From Pseudomonadota bacterium (GTDB lineage Bacteria > Pseudomonadota > Alphaproteobacteria > Caulobacterales > Caulobacteraceae), in the NCBI GenBank assembly GCA_019348195.1, contig JAHWJX010000013.1, positions 1 through 48,447 on the forward strand: DNA of 48,447 bases. Reading direction: 5' to 3'. The position numbers and the translations under genes are program-made. Under the pieces are notes generated by a model, which did not search any database, had not been told where the DNA came from, and was given only the letters and a program-made list of their open reading frames with translations. Position 1 is the first letter of the stretch. The number at the start of each line of letters is the position of its first letter. Positions 1-7,710 of the stretch are shown here, piece by piece.

Positions 1-1
1 C

Positions 2-172
2 GATCCCGATCGCGCGCGACCTGGTCGAGCGGCACCGACTGGCGCCGTCCTCGCCCTGCTGTGGTCATGGGTGCTGCGCTTCGGGACCGAGTACCTGTCG
101 CTCCAGGCGAGCTTTCGGCCGTATCCGCGCGCGCTGCTGGAGCTGACGGACTCCGGGAAGGGACATCTCTGA
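2..172 (+). CDS. 3' end of an unrecognised, possibly membrane-associated protein (5' truncated)
   Basis: An open frame enters from the left edge and stops with TGA at 170-172. The last 40 or so residues look protein-like: a hydrophobic stretch (AVLALLWSWVLRFG) followed by an amphipathic tail ending TDSGKGHL. Upstream of about position 45 the same frame reads as Arg/Pro/Gly-rich nonsense, whereas the next frame reads IPIARDLVERHRLA, which looks more like protein. A one-base indel near 38-48 would join the two. I do not recognise the family. The tail overlaps the end of the opposing lipoprotein gene by about 108 bases, so one of the two 3' ends may be wrong. Confidence 0.35.
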   Translation, partial: DPDRARPGRAAPTGAVLALLWSWVLRFGTEYLSLQASFRPYPRALLELTDSGKGHL

Positions 173-460
173 GCCGGCGCCCGCGGCCTGGCCCGCGGTA
201 GCGGCCACCGCGCCGCCCACCGCCTGTTTCACATTGGGGGGCGCCATCTGGGCCGCCTCCACGACCGCGGGATCGACACACTCCGGCTTAGCGGCTTTGG
301 CTCTGTCGTTTGAGCTGGCGCTCGCCGTGGCGGTTGCATTGGCCGTGGCCGTGGTTGCAAGCGCGGACCGTTCCGCCGCGGTCTGCTGACAGGCGGCCAA
401 GGTCGAAGCCGCCAGGAGCAGGGCGACCTTAGCCGTTTGAGCCGTTCGGCGATAATGCAT
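65..460 (-). CDS. small predicted lipoprotein, unknown function
   Basis: A 131-residue protein if started at the ATG at 460. The frame is open further upstream to 559, but that part is Arg-rich and lacks a signal. From Met460 there is a classic lipoprotein signal: basic n-region (HYRRTAQTAK), hydrophobic core and lipobox LAAC with Cys24 as the predicted lipidation site. The mature part is Ala/Thr-rich and of low complexity, with one Cys in a KPECVDP segment. I do not recognise the family. A possible ribosome site (GGAGG within GGGAGGACATC) lies just before the ATG. The 3' third overlaps the incoming plus-strand frame, so the true C-terminus is uncertain. Confidence 0.55.
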   Translation of the reverse strand: MHYRRTAQTAKVALLLAASTLAACQQTAAERSALATTATANATATASASSNDRAKAAKPECVDPAVVEAAQMAPPNVKQAVGGAVAATAGQAAGAGSEMSLPGVRQLQQRARIRPKARLERQVLGPEAQHP

Positions 461-599
461 GATGTCCTCCCGCCCGCAGGCAGAGCAGTCCCCCGCCCTA
501 AAAGCTTGGCCGGTTTCAGGGTTCCGGCGCGACCGCGACCTTCGCCGCGTGCGCGTCACGCCGGCCCGATCGTCCCCATATGTAGGTTAGGAGGACCTC

Positions 600-950
600 A
601 TGCCCGACACCACGACCCTGCCCGCACCCGCCAAGGCCGCCCAGACCGGAGGCCGCCGCGGCCGGGGCGCGCCCGCGATGAAGTTCCTGGGCTCGCTCCG
701 CGGCCAGGGCCTGCTCCTGTCGAGCGCCGGCGAGGCGCCCGTGGCCTATCAGCTCGACGTCTTCGAGGGCGGCGCAGGGCGCAGCGGCAGCGGCTCGGTC
801 GACGGGGCCATGCCGCCCGCTTCCGACGAGGGCACCGCCGAGGCCCGGCTGCGCCTGTCCGATGGGCGCGAGCTGGCCGTATCCCTGCAGAGCATGGACG
901 AAGGCGGCGCCCTGTTCGAGAGCCGCGGCGCGGTTCCCCTGCCGGGCTGA
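600..950 (+). CDS. hypothetical 116-residue protein
   Basis: Starts at ATG 600 with a very good Shine-Dalgarno (TAGGAGGA at 587-594). The N-terminal 26 residues are Ala/Arg/Gly-rich and probably disordered. The rest (about residues 27-116) alternates hydrophobic and polar residues like a small beta-rich domain, with acidic patches (YQLDVFEGG, SMDEGGALFESRG). There is no signal peptide, membrane segment or Cys/His motif, so it is probably cytoplasmic. I do not recognise the family. It lies 59 bases before the lemA-like gene on the same strand and could be co-transcribed with it, but nothing ties their functions together. Confidence 0.6.
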   Translation: MPDTTTLPAPAKAAQTGGRRGRGAPAMKFLGSLRGQGLLLSSAGEAPVAYQLDVFEGGAGRSGSGSVDGAMPPASDEGTAEARLRLSDGRELAVSLQSMDEGGALFESRGAVPLPG

Positions 951-1009
951 CCGATTTCCAAGCTCGCCCATTCCGAACTAGATACGGCCAAGTTGGACGG
1001 AGGGACGCC

Positions 1010-1657
1010 TTGAACACTGCTCTGCAGCGCGTGAGCCGCTTGGCCGCGGCGGCCGCCTTGGCCGTGACTCTCGCCGGCCCTCTCGCCGGCTGCGGGGTCA
1101 ATCGCATCCCGACGCTGGACGAGCAGGCGGAAGCGGAGCTGAACAACCTCAACGCCGCTTACCAGCGTCGCGCGGACCTGATCGGAAATCTGGTGCGGAC
1201 GGTGGAGGCCGCGGCCGTGTCCGAGCGCACCACCCTGCGCGAGGTCACCGAAGCCCGCTCGCGCGCCACCTCCATCCAGCTCACGCCGGAGGTTCTGGCG
1301 GACCCGCAGGCGCGGGCCAACTTCGACGCGGCGCAGAGCCAGCTCACGGGCGCCCTGTCGCGCCTCTTGGTGGTGTCGGAAAACTATCCCCAGCTGCAGA
1401 CCAACCAGAACTTCCGAGACCTGCAGCAGCAGATCGAGAGCACCGAGAACCGCATCAACATCCAGCGCCGAGACTACAACGAAGCGGTCCGCCGGCTGAA
1501 CACGGAGATGCGCACCTTCCCGGGCTCGATCTGGGCCAGCACCGTGCATGGCGGGGTGGAGCGCCGCGAAGGCTTCCAGGCCCAGGCGGGCGCCGAACGT
1601 GCGCCGCAGGTGGAGTTCAACAACATCACGGGCCCGGACGCCGCGCCGGCGCGATGA
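1010..1657 (+). CDS. lemA: LemA family lipoprotein
   Basis: A 215-residue LemA family protein started at TTG 1010, chosen because GGAGG (999-1003) sits six bases upstream and a complete lipoprotein signal follows at once (lipobox LAGC, Cys28). The mature protein matches the family: GVNRIPTLDEQAEAELNNL, then a long helical coiled-coil region (YQRRADLIGNLVRTVEAAA, NYPQLQTNQNFRDLQQQIE, RINIQRRDYNEAVRRLNT), ending with a short basic/acidic tail. LemA proteins are membrane-anchored helical proteins of poorly defined role, often encoded beside TPM-domain proteins. Its stop overlaps the next start (ATGA), so translation is probably coupled. The family call is secure; the molecular role is unknown. 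Confidence 0.9.
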   Translation: MNTALQRVSRLAAAAALAVTLAGPLAGCGVNRIPTLDEQAEAELNNLNAAYQRRADLIGNLVRTVEAAAVSERTTLREVTEARSRATSIQLTPEVLADPQARANFDAAQSQLTGALSRLLVVSENYPQLQTNQNFRDLQQQIESTENRINIQRRDYNEAVRRLNTEMRTFPGSIWASTVHGGVERREGFQAQAGAERAPQVEFNNITGPDAAPAR

Positions 1658-2493
1658 GAACACCTCGCGACGCCTTACGGGCGCTGCTCGTCTGGGCGGC
1701 GCTGCTGGTTGTCCCGGCGCTGGCCCAGACCTTTCCCGCGCTCACGGGGCGGGTGGTGGACCAGGCGGGCGTGCTGTCACCCGCCACGGAAGCGCAGCTG
1801 ACCCAGAGGCTGGCCGCGCTGGAGGCGCGCAACGGCGCCCAGCTGGTGGTGGCCACGGTCCGCTCGCTCGAGGATCACGAGATCCGCGACTACGGCTACC
1901 GGCTCGGTCGCGCCTGGGGGATTGGACAGCAGGGCCGCAACAACGGAGCCATCCTGCTGGTCGCGCCCAACGACCGGCAGGTGGCGGTGGAGGTGGGCTA
2001 TGGGCTGGAGCCCGTGCTGACCGACGCCTACGCCAACCGGCTGCTCGACCAGCAGGTCATCCCCCGCTTCAAGGCAGGCGATATGGAAGGCGGCGTGATC
2101 GCGGGGACGGACGCGCTGATCAACCAGATCGGCTTGGAGCCCGGGGAGGCGCAGGCCCGCATCGCGGCCGTAGACGCCCGCCCCAACCCTGCGGCCTCGG
2201 GCGGAGGCGACGGGGGCATCGTCGGCCTGGTCATCACCCTGGTGATCCTGTGGCTTATCTTCTCCGCGGTCTTCGGCGGTCGTGGACGGCGGCGGCGACG
2301 ACGGCGCGGCGGCGGGGTTGCGGGGGACGTGGCGCAGGTGGTGCTGTGGAGCATGCTCAGCTCCGGCGGCCGCGGCCGGGGCGGCGGTTGGGGCGGGGGC
2401 GGCTTTGGCGGCGGCGGCGGCTTTGGCGGCGGCGGCGGATTCCGGGGCGGCGGGGGCTCCTTCGGGGGGGGCGGCGCCTCAGGGAGTTGGTGA
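1654..2493 (+). CDS. TPM-domain protein (YgcG family), exported, Gly-rich tail
   Basis: A 279-residue protein with an N-terminal signal peptide (hydrophobic core to about residue 24, LVVPALAQ) and then a TPM domain (about residues 27-165). Family hallmarks are visible: LTGRVVDQAGVLSP, NNGAILLVAPNDRQVAVEVGYG, DAYANRLLDQQVIPRFK. A transmembrane helix follows (about residues 188-206, GGIVGLVITLVILWLIF), then an Arg-rich stretch and a Gly-rich C-terminus (GGGGFGGGGGF repeats), typical of YgcG-type proteins. TPM domains have been linked to photosystem II repair in plants, but the bacterial role is unsettled. The start overlaps the lemA stop and the stop overlaps the next start (TGATG), giving a tightly coupled trio. 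Confidence 0.9.
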   Translation: MRTPRDALRALLVWAALLVVPALAQTFPALTGRVVDQAGVLSPATEAQLTQRLAALEARNGAQLVVATVRSLEDHEIRDYGYRLGRAWGIGQQGRNNGAILLVAPNDRQVAVEVGYGLEPVLTDAYANRLLDQQVIPRFKAGDMEGGVIAGTDALINQIGLEPGEAQARIAAVDARPNPAASGGGDGGIVGLVITLVILWLIFSAVFGGRGRRRRRRRGGGVAGDVAQVVLWSMLSSGGRGRGGGWGGGGFGGGGGFGGGGGFRGGGGSFGGGGASGSW

Positions 2494-3152
2494 TGTTGAA
2501 CGAAGACGAACAGGCCCGCATCAATGCGGCGATCGCCCAGGCCGAACGCGCCACCTCCGGGGAAGTATTCTGCATCTTGGCGCAACGGTCCTCCAGCTAT
2601 GCGGAGACGCCGCTGGCCTACGCCGGCTTCGCCTCCCTGCTGGTCCCGCTGGCCATGGTGGCGGCGGGGCTGGAGCCCTGGCATTGGGCGCAGGGCTGGA
2701 GCGTCCGCGCGCCCGGGCCAGAGGCGGCCGTCTTCACCTACGCCCTGCTCCAGGCCGGCGTCTTCCTGCTCACGTTGGGGGTGACCGCCTGGCGGCCGCT
2801 TCGGATGCTGCTGGCTCCACATCCGCTGAAGCGCGCCCGCGTGCACAAGCTCGCCTTGCAGCAGTTCCTGGCCAAGGGCCTGCACGTCACCACCGCCCGG
2901 ACGGGCGTGCTGATCCTGGCCTCGGCGGACGAGCGCCACGCCGAGATCGTGGCCGACGAGGGCGTCTACGCCCGGGTCTCGCCCGAGGTCTGGGCCGAAG
3001 CTCTGGAGTCGCTGATCGCGCGCATGAAGCAGGGCGACACCGCGGGCGGCTTCATCGAAGCGGTGCGCCTGTGCGGCGAAGTCCTGGCCCAGCACTTTCC
3101 GCCCAGCGCTGAAAATCCGAACGAGCTTCCCGACACGGTGCTGCTGATCTAG
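2493..3152 (+). CDS. second TPM-domain membrane protein (COG3762-like)
   Basis: A 219-residue protein starting at ATG 2493 within the upstream stop (TGATG). It opens directly with a short TPM-type segment (NEDEQARINAAIAQAERATS GEVF broken by spacing here for length). Two transmembrane helices follow (about residues 43-59 and 80-99), then the second half of the domain: HTTARTGVLILAS-like segment, DERHAEIVADEGVYARV, MKQGDTAGGFIEAV. There is no signal peptide, and the helices interrupt the domain, as in cytoplasmic-facing relatives of YgcG. It completes the LemA - TPM - TPM operon. Its stop codon overlaps the stop of the convergent acyltransferase gene. Function is unknown. Confidence 0.85.
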   Translation: MLNEDEQARINAAIAQAERATSGEVFCILAQRSSSYAETPLAYAGFASLLVPLAMVAAGLEPWHWAQGWSVRAPGPEAAVFTYALLQAGVFLLTLGVTAWRPLRMLLAPHPLKRARVHKLALQQFLAKGLHVTTARTGVLILASADERHAEIVADEGVYARVSPEVWAEALESLIARMKQGDTAGGFIEAVRLCGEVLAQHFPPSAENPNELPDTVLLI

Positions 3153-4129
3153 GCGCGCTCGAAGACGCGGCGCAGCGTGGGGCGGTCCTGAGCCCCCCAG
3201 TGGTACTTGTACCGCTCCTGCCCGCGCAGGAAGCGCAACTCGCCCAGCCCCTCGGCTGCCGCCTCGCCCACCATGTCGCCCAAGAGCAGGGTGCCGGGCC
3301 CGAGGTCGGTCAGGGCCGGGTCGAAGCCGCTGATGAAGAAATGCAGCGCGCCCTTGCCTTCCAGCGCCAGCACCACCGCCCCGATCCGCCCGGCGTGGCG
3401 CAGGGCGTGCAGCCTCAACAGCCCCGCCGTCTCCAGCTCCGGCAGCGCCTGGCGCACCAGGCGCACCAGCAGGTCGTCCTCGAACACGCCGCCCTCGCCG
3501 CGCGACCGCCACCGCTGGGCGTGCAGTTGCAGCAAGGCCCCGGCGATCTCCTCCAGCGTCTCGGCCCCCGCCCGCTCACTGGTCCAGCCTCCCTCGTCCA
3601 AGGCGCGATGGCGCGTATAGCCCAGCTTGCGCCGCCACTTCCCCGGCATGGCGCCCACGCCATCCGGACCCACCACGAGCGCCACGGGGCAGACCTCGCC
3701 CCGCTCCGCCGTCTCCCGCCAACCCGCAGGCGGCAGGGCGGCTGCGAGCGGGTTCTCCGGCCTGAGCTGCTGCAGATCGAGGCGGCAGCCGGAGGCCGCC
3801 GCGCGCTCAGCCAGCACCTCCAGCAGCACGTCGGCGCAACGCGCCGCCTCCGGCCCGAACAAGGCTTCGCCATAGTCGCTGGGCCCGGTGCCCGCGAGCA
3901 GGAGCGCGCCGTTCCAGGTGAACACGGGCGCCAGCGCGATCAGCGTCCCGTCCCGTCTCAGCGCCACCGCCTCGGTCCGGTCCGGGGCATGCGTCCGAGC
4001 CCAGGGCAGCAACCAAGCCGGATGGCCGAAGGGCGTGACCACGGGGTCTTGCGCCCAGAGCGCCGCCCAGTCCTCGCGCAGGGCGTCCAGCGCGGCCAGG
4101 TCGGCGACCGTGTCGATGCTCAGGCTCAC
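3149..4129 (-). CDS. BioF2-like GNAT acyltransferase (CelD/BcsL type)
   Basis: A 326-residue protein with the two-lobed GNAT fold of the BioF2-like acetyltransferases found in polysaccharide clusters. Visible family features are the N-terminal WAALWAQDP...TPFGHPAWLLPWA segment and the C-terminal lobe GAVVLALEGKGALHFFISGFDP followed by LGPGTLLLGDMVGEAAAEGL and FLRGQERYKYHWG, typical of this family. It probably acylates an amino sugar or a related amine. It is the last gene of a four-gene minus-strand operon; its ATG overlaps the upstream stop. Position after a deacetylase and two glycosyltransferases suggests re-acylation of a de-N-acetylated sugar (inference). Confidence 0.85.
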   Translation of the reverse strand: MSLSIDTVADLAALDALREDWAALWAQDPVVTPFGHPAWLLPWARTHAPDRTEAVALRRDGTLIALAPVFTWNGALLLAGTGPSDYGEALFGPEAARCADVLLEVLAERAAASGCRLDLQQLRPENPLAAALPPAGWRETAERGEVCPVALVVGPDGVGAMPGKWRRKLGYTRHRALDEGGWTSERAGAETLEEIAGALLQLHAQRWRSRGEGGVFEDDLLVRLVRQALPELETAGLLRLHALRHAGRIGAVVLALEGKGALHFFISGFDPALTDLGPGTLLLGDMVGEAAAEGLGELRFLRGQERYKYHWGAQDRPTLRRVFERA

Positions 4130-4869
4130 GCCCGGGCCGACGGGGCCGCAGCGCCTCGGATGAGCCGCTCGTAGAGCTCCAGGTGCTGGTCGGTCATCCG
4201 CTGCAGCGAGAAACGTTCGCGGGCGGCGGCGCGGCAGTTCTCCGGGTCGATCTCATCGACCCGGCGCATGGCGTCCGCCATGCCCGCCGCGTCGTCGACG
4301 ATGAAGCCGGTTCGGCCGTGCTCGACGGCCTCCGGCAGGGCGCCGGAGCGCGTAGCCGCGACGGGTCCGCCGGGGATAGTTCTGCGGCACGCCCTGGGCG
4401 ATCGGCGGCAGCAGTTGCAGCTCCGCCGGCGCCGTACGCGCCTGGTGCAGGGAAACGGCAAGAGGTGGGTGTTCGGACGCTGCGGGTGGAGCGCGCCGGG
4501 CGCATACCAGCTGATCGGCAGGTGCAGGCTCACCAATATCGGCGGGCCGGGCGGGGGCAGGTAGGCGTCGAAGTCGATCCCGTGCAGGTGAACCAGGTCC
4601 ACCCGCTCGCGCGCTATCACGGCCGAGACCGCCGCCCGCACCGCCGCGTGCGTCCGGCTCCGCGCCGCGTCCTTGATCTCTCCGGGGACCGCGGGCACGG
4701 CGACGAGTTCGCCCGCAGGCGTGGAGCCCTCGGCGCCGATGACGACCGAGCGCGAGCCCGCCCTCACCAGCGCGCGGTCGAGATGGGCCAGCACCTGCTC
4801 TGCTCCGCCCACCGGATCGGCGGTCAGCGCCGCAAACGGATAGGCCAGGCTGAGAACGGTCGGACGCAC
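4126..4869 (-). pseudogene. GT4-family glycosyltransferase with internal deletion and disturbed frame
   Basis: The N-terminal half is a good GT4 acceptor domain: LSLAYPFAALTADPVGGAEQ, VDLVHLHGIDFDAYLPPPG and VSLHLPISWYAPGALHP. The C-terminal part is the GT4 donor-site tail: GALPEAVEHGRTGFIVDD, then FSLQRM. Between them the annotated frame is Arg/Cys-rich nonsense (CTRRVRRRRSCNCCRR). The neighbouring frame over about 4375-4465 reads VSLHQARTAPAELQLLPPIA and then QGVP, which is what the domain linker should look like. GT4 enzymes are usually 350-400 residues; this one is 247. About 100 residues of the donor-domain start (including the usual G-R-x-x-x-x-K-G segment) are missing. As read it should be inactive. 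Either a deletion plus frameshift occurred or the assembly is wrong here. Confidence 0.75.
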
Positions 4870-4878
4870 CGGGGGCCT

Positions 4879-5667
4879 CTAGGCCGCCAAGCCCAGTTCG
4901 ACGAGGGCCGCCGCCGCCTTGCCGCGCCACGCGGCGCTGGTCAGCGCCCAGCCCCAGGCGTCGTACAAGGCCGTTTCGCCCGAGGGCCGGATGAAGTCGT
5001 AATCGGGCGCGGGCCGGAGCCGCTCCATCGCCGGGTCGAACCAGCTCAGCACCGCCGCCTGGCTGCGATAGACGGCCAAGGCCGCGCGCTTGGCGGCCAA
5101 CCGTTCAGGCGAAAGCGTGAAGGTCGTCTCGGGACAGGCCGGATGGGCCTGGAACTCGCCCACCACCCGCTCGCCGCCCCGCGCACGGTAGAAGGGCGCC
5201 TCCAACCGCACGGGCGCTCGTTGCATCAACCGGCACGCGTTCTGGACCGCAAAGGCGCAGGCGTTGTGGTCCGGATGCCCGCCCTCGTAGGGATGGGTGA
5301 TCACCACAGCGCACCCTTCCAGCATCTCCACCGCCGTGCGCGTCAGCGCCGCCAGATGCTCCACCGCCGTCTGGTCGACCAGCTCCAGCGCCCGCCGGTC
5401 AGGCTGCACGCCCAGGGCCGCCAGCGCCGCCTCCAGCTCCGCCGCACGGGCCTCCGCATAGGCCTCCCGGCTCGCGAAACCTGCCCGCAAGGCGTCGCCC
5501 ATGTCGTAGGGCGCCCCGTCCGTGACCACCGTCAGGCCCAAGGTCTCGAAGCGGTCCATGATCCCGCCCACCGCCGCCGTTTCATCGTCCGGGTGCGCGA
5601 ACACCAGGGCGGTCCGCCCGGGCAGCCGGCCGGCCTCGACCGCGGCCACAGCCGCCAGCGGCGTCAC
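4879..5667 (-). CDS. PIG-L (LmbE) family deacetylase
   Basis: A 262-residue zinc-dependent N-deacetylase of the PIG-L/LmbE family, the family of MshB and BshB. The metal and catalytic motif AHPDDE is at residues 24-29 and the second metal motif GGHPDH at 129-133 (His130, His133). Length is normal. The likely substrate is an N-acetylglucosamine-containing compound (family knowledge), but the exact one cannot be read. Its ATG overlaps the upstream CgeB-like stop (ATGA) and it ends nine bases before the GT4 start, so the four genes look like a single transcript. Confidence 0.9.
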   Translation of the reverse strand: MTPLAAVAAVEAGRLPGRTALVFAHPDDETAAVGGIMDRFETLGLTVVTDGAPYDMGDALRAGFASREAYAEARAAELEAALAALGVQPDRRALELVDQTAVEHLAALTRTAVEMLEGCAVVITHPYEGGHPDHNACAFAVQNACRLMQRAPVRLEAPFYRARGGERVVGEFQAHPACPETTFTLSPERLAAKRAALAVYRSQAAVLSWFDPAMERLRPAPDYDFIRPSGETALYDAWGWALTSAAWRGKAAAALVELGLAA

Positions 5668-6737
5668 GCCGGGACCGCTTCGGCTCGCTTGGCGCGCTCC
5701 AAAAGCCCCAGCAGCTCCCCCGCGCGATGGTCGGAGGTGTGCTCGGCCAGCAGTCGCTCACGCGCGGCCTCGCCGATGCGGGCCAGCTCCGCATCGGAAC
5801 GATCCAGCGCCGCCAGGGCGTCCTCCGTCCGCTCCGCGATCAGGATCTCCCGCCCGGGCTCAAAGAAGGCGTCCAGCCCGGGCCAGCGGTCGCTCAACAC
5901 GGCGGTCCCACACGACGCCGCCTCGAACAACCGGCCCGAGGGGGCCCAGCCCATCAACGCCATGTCCCGCCGCGTCACGTTCAGCGTCATTCGCGAGGCA
6001 GCGAAAAAAGCGGGATGCTCGGCCGGCGGCAGGTGCCGCTTGAACCAGATGTTGTTGGTCCAAGGGAAGTCGGCCGGATAGCTCGCCCCCGCCAGCACGA
6101 ACCTATGGTCCGGCCGTTCGCGGGCGGGCGCGATGAACAAGGCCTCCAGCGCCGCCTGCCGATCTTGCGCATAGGTGCCGATATAGCTCAGGTCCGCCCG
6201 GGGGCCGCTGGCCGGGGCCGGCCGGTGCACCTCGGGATCGGCGTGGCCGTACAAGGCCGCCGTCCGCCGCGCGCCCAGTTCGTCGCGCAAGGCCTCCAGC
6301 GCCGCTCCCCCCGTATAGCTCAGCACCAGGTCGAACCCTCCCAGCCCGTCCAGCGGGAGATAGGGCACGCCCTGGTCCAATCTCGCCAGGGTGACGGGGG
6401 TGTCGAGATCGTAGAAGACCGAGGCGCCGCGCCCGCCCTGGACCAGCGCCGCGGCCGCGCGGGCGTCCGGACAATAGGAGGTGACCATGGCGGCGTCAGC
6501 CTCGCGCACCTCGCACGCCGCCCGGCTCCGGACCGCGTCCCAGTCAGCGTAGAGCACCAGCTCCGCCCCGGGCAGCTCCCGCAGGTCCCGACTCCGGGCA
6601 TAGTAGGGGACGTCGCGCTCGAAGAAGACAACCCGGTGCCCGCGCCGGGCCAGCGCACGGATCAGCCCCCGCCACAAGGTGGCGTGGCCGTTCCCCCACG
6701 ACGAGCTGACCGTAAGACCGAAGACGACCAGCTTCAT
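5664..6737 (-). CDS. CgeB-like glycosyltransferase
   Basis: A 357-residue GT-B type glycosyltransferase of the CgeB / Glyco_trans_1_2 group. The start at ATG 6737 gives MKLVVFGLTVSSSWGNGHAT, the expected first Rossmann strand and Gly-rich turn; the frame is open further upstream but that part is low-complexity. Hallmarks are GHRVVFFERDVPYYA near the N-terminus, DLSYIGTYAQDRQ at mid-protein, and the C-terminal donor-site block NVTRRDMALMGWAPSGRLFE followed by AASCGTAVLSDRWPG. CgeB relatives add sugars to surface or spore glycans. It is first in the four-gene operon and starts 64 bases after the RDD gene on the same strand, so it may also receive read-through from that operon. Confidence 0.85.
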   Translation of the reverse strand: MKLVVFGLTVSSSWGNGHATLWRGLIRALARRGHRVVFFERDVPYYARSRDLRELPGAELVLYADWDAVRSRAACEVREADAAMVTSYCPDARAAAALVQGGRGASVFYDLDTPVTLARLDQGVPYLPLDGLGGFDLVLSYTGGAALEALRDELGARRTAALYGHADPEVHRPAPASGPRADLSYIGTYAQDRQAALEALFIAPARERPDHRFVLAGASYPADFPWTNNIWFKRHLPPAEHPAFFAASRMTLNVTRRDMALMGWAPSGRLFEAASCGTAVLSDRWPGLDAFFEPGREILIAERTEDALAALDRSDAELARIGEAARERLLAEHTSDHRAGELLGLLERAKRAEAVPA

Positions 6738-6801
6738 TCCTGCGGGCCGCCTCCGAACTGCTCCGCTTCGTGAACGGCGACCGGCCGGCTGAGTTCCGGC
6801 C

Positions 6802-7710
6802 TCAGCCTTGATCGTGCTTGTCGCGCCGGCGGCGCCCGAACAGGAGCTGACCTTCCAGCCGGCGGCGGAGCGCGGCGTAATAGGCCTCCAGAAAGTCGCG
6901 GTCGCGGTCGCCCGCCCCCGCGGTCCAGCCGATCTTGGTCCGGATGCGGGCGGCCACTTCCGTGAGGGTCGACGCGTGCCGGGTGCGCAGCACCTCCTCC
7001 AGCACGTGCAGCTCTTTGACCCCATAGGCGTCCACCTGGTCGGGCGTGAAATCGAAGTGCGGCCGGGTCGCCCCCCCGAACAGCGCTGTGTCGGAACGCT
7101 CGGCCGCCAGGTCCGGCAGCAGTCGGCGCCGGGGCGCCTTGACCACCCAGGTGCCTGCGATCAGGTCGCCCGCGCGCAGCCGGTCCTTGTTGAACAAGGG
7201 GAACAGCAGGAAGACCGCGCTCCAGGCGAGCCCCAGCAGAGCGGTCCAAGCGTCCACCGCTTCGGCCTGGGCGCCCAGGAAGCTTAGCGGCAGCCACACC
7301 TCGAGCTCCCGCGTCGCGTTGCGGGCGAACACCGCTTCCGCCGTGAGCCGGCCGCCGTCGCGCGCCGCCACACGTAAACCGAGGACCCGTTTGCCGGGCG
7401 TGGCCGCCCGCGGGGTCAGCTCCCAGCCGGCGAAGTACAGGTTGCGCAAGGCGAAGGCGGCCAGCAGGAACAGGGTGAGCCCCGCCTCGTCGGCGGAGGT
7501 CCCCGCGCCCAGCGTGGTGCGCAGGATGGGCCGGATCAGGGCGAGAACCAGCGCCGTCAGGACCGCCAGGATGATGGCGGCGTCGATCAGAAAGGCGCCC
7601 GCTCGCTCGGACGCCCCGCCCAGCTCCCACCGCAGCGGCACGCCCTCCGGCGTGACCATGGTGCGGACCCGCTTGGGAACGGAGGGGGGCACGGCGGCGG
7701 CCCTAGCCAC
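6802..7710 (-). CDS. RDD family membrane protein
   Basis: A 302-residue protein with an N-terminal RDD domain: WELGGASERAGAFLIDAAII carries the Arg/Asp positions, two helices follow (about residues 37-60 and 79-94), then TPRAATPGKRVLGLRV, the canonical TxGKxxLGL motif. A further membrane segment (about 155-172) ends at FNKDRLRAGDLIAGTWVV, another family signature. The C-terminal about 100 residues are soluble and charged. RDD proteins include ion/proton antiporters and structural membrane proteins; the role here is unknown. It is last in the DUF4129-to-RDD operon and overlaps the SpoIIM-like gene by eight bases. Confidence 0.9.
   Translation of the reverse strand: MARAAAVPPSVPKRVRTMVTPEGVPLRWELGGASERAGAFLIDAAIILAVLTALVLALIRPILRTTLGAGTSADEAGLTLFLLAAFALRNLYFAGWELTPRAATPGKRVLGLRVAARDGGRLTAEAVFARNATRELEVWLPLSFLGAQAEAVDAWTALLGLAWSAVFLLFPLFNKDRLRAGDLIAGTWVVKAPRRRLLPDLAAERSDTALFGGATRPHFDFTPDQVDAYGVKELHVLEEVLRTRHASTLTEVAARIRTKIGWTAGAGDRDRDFLEAYYAALRRRLEGQLLFGRRRRDKHDQG

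Noticed and set aside
500-525. Possible EcfG promoter (GGAAC on the minus strand at 525-521) before the lipoprotein gene
   Set aside because: No GTT core lies at 16-17 bases; the nearest candidate reads GCTT at 15 bases.
437-1009. N-terminal extension of the LemA frame upstream of TTG 1010
   Set aside because: The extension is Arg/Pro-rich, overlaps the 600-950 gene, and would bury the lipoprotein signal that begins at 1010.
4183-6081. Long plus-strand open frame opposite the glycan operon
   Set aside because: Translation is Arg/Gly/His-rich and without motifs; the minus strand encodes clear PIG-L and glycosyltransferase domains.
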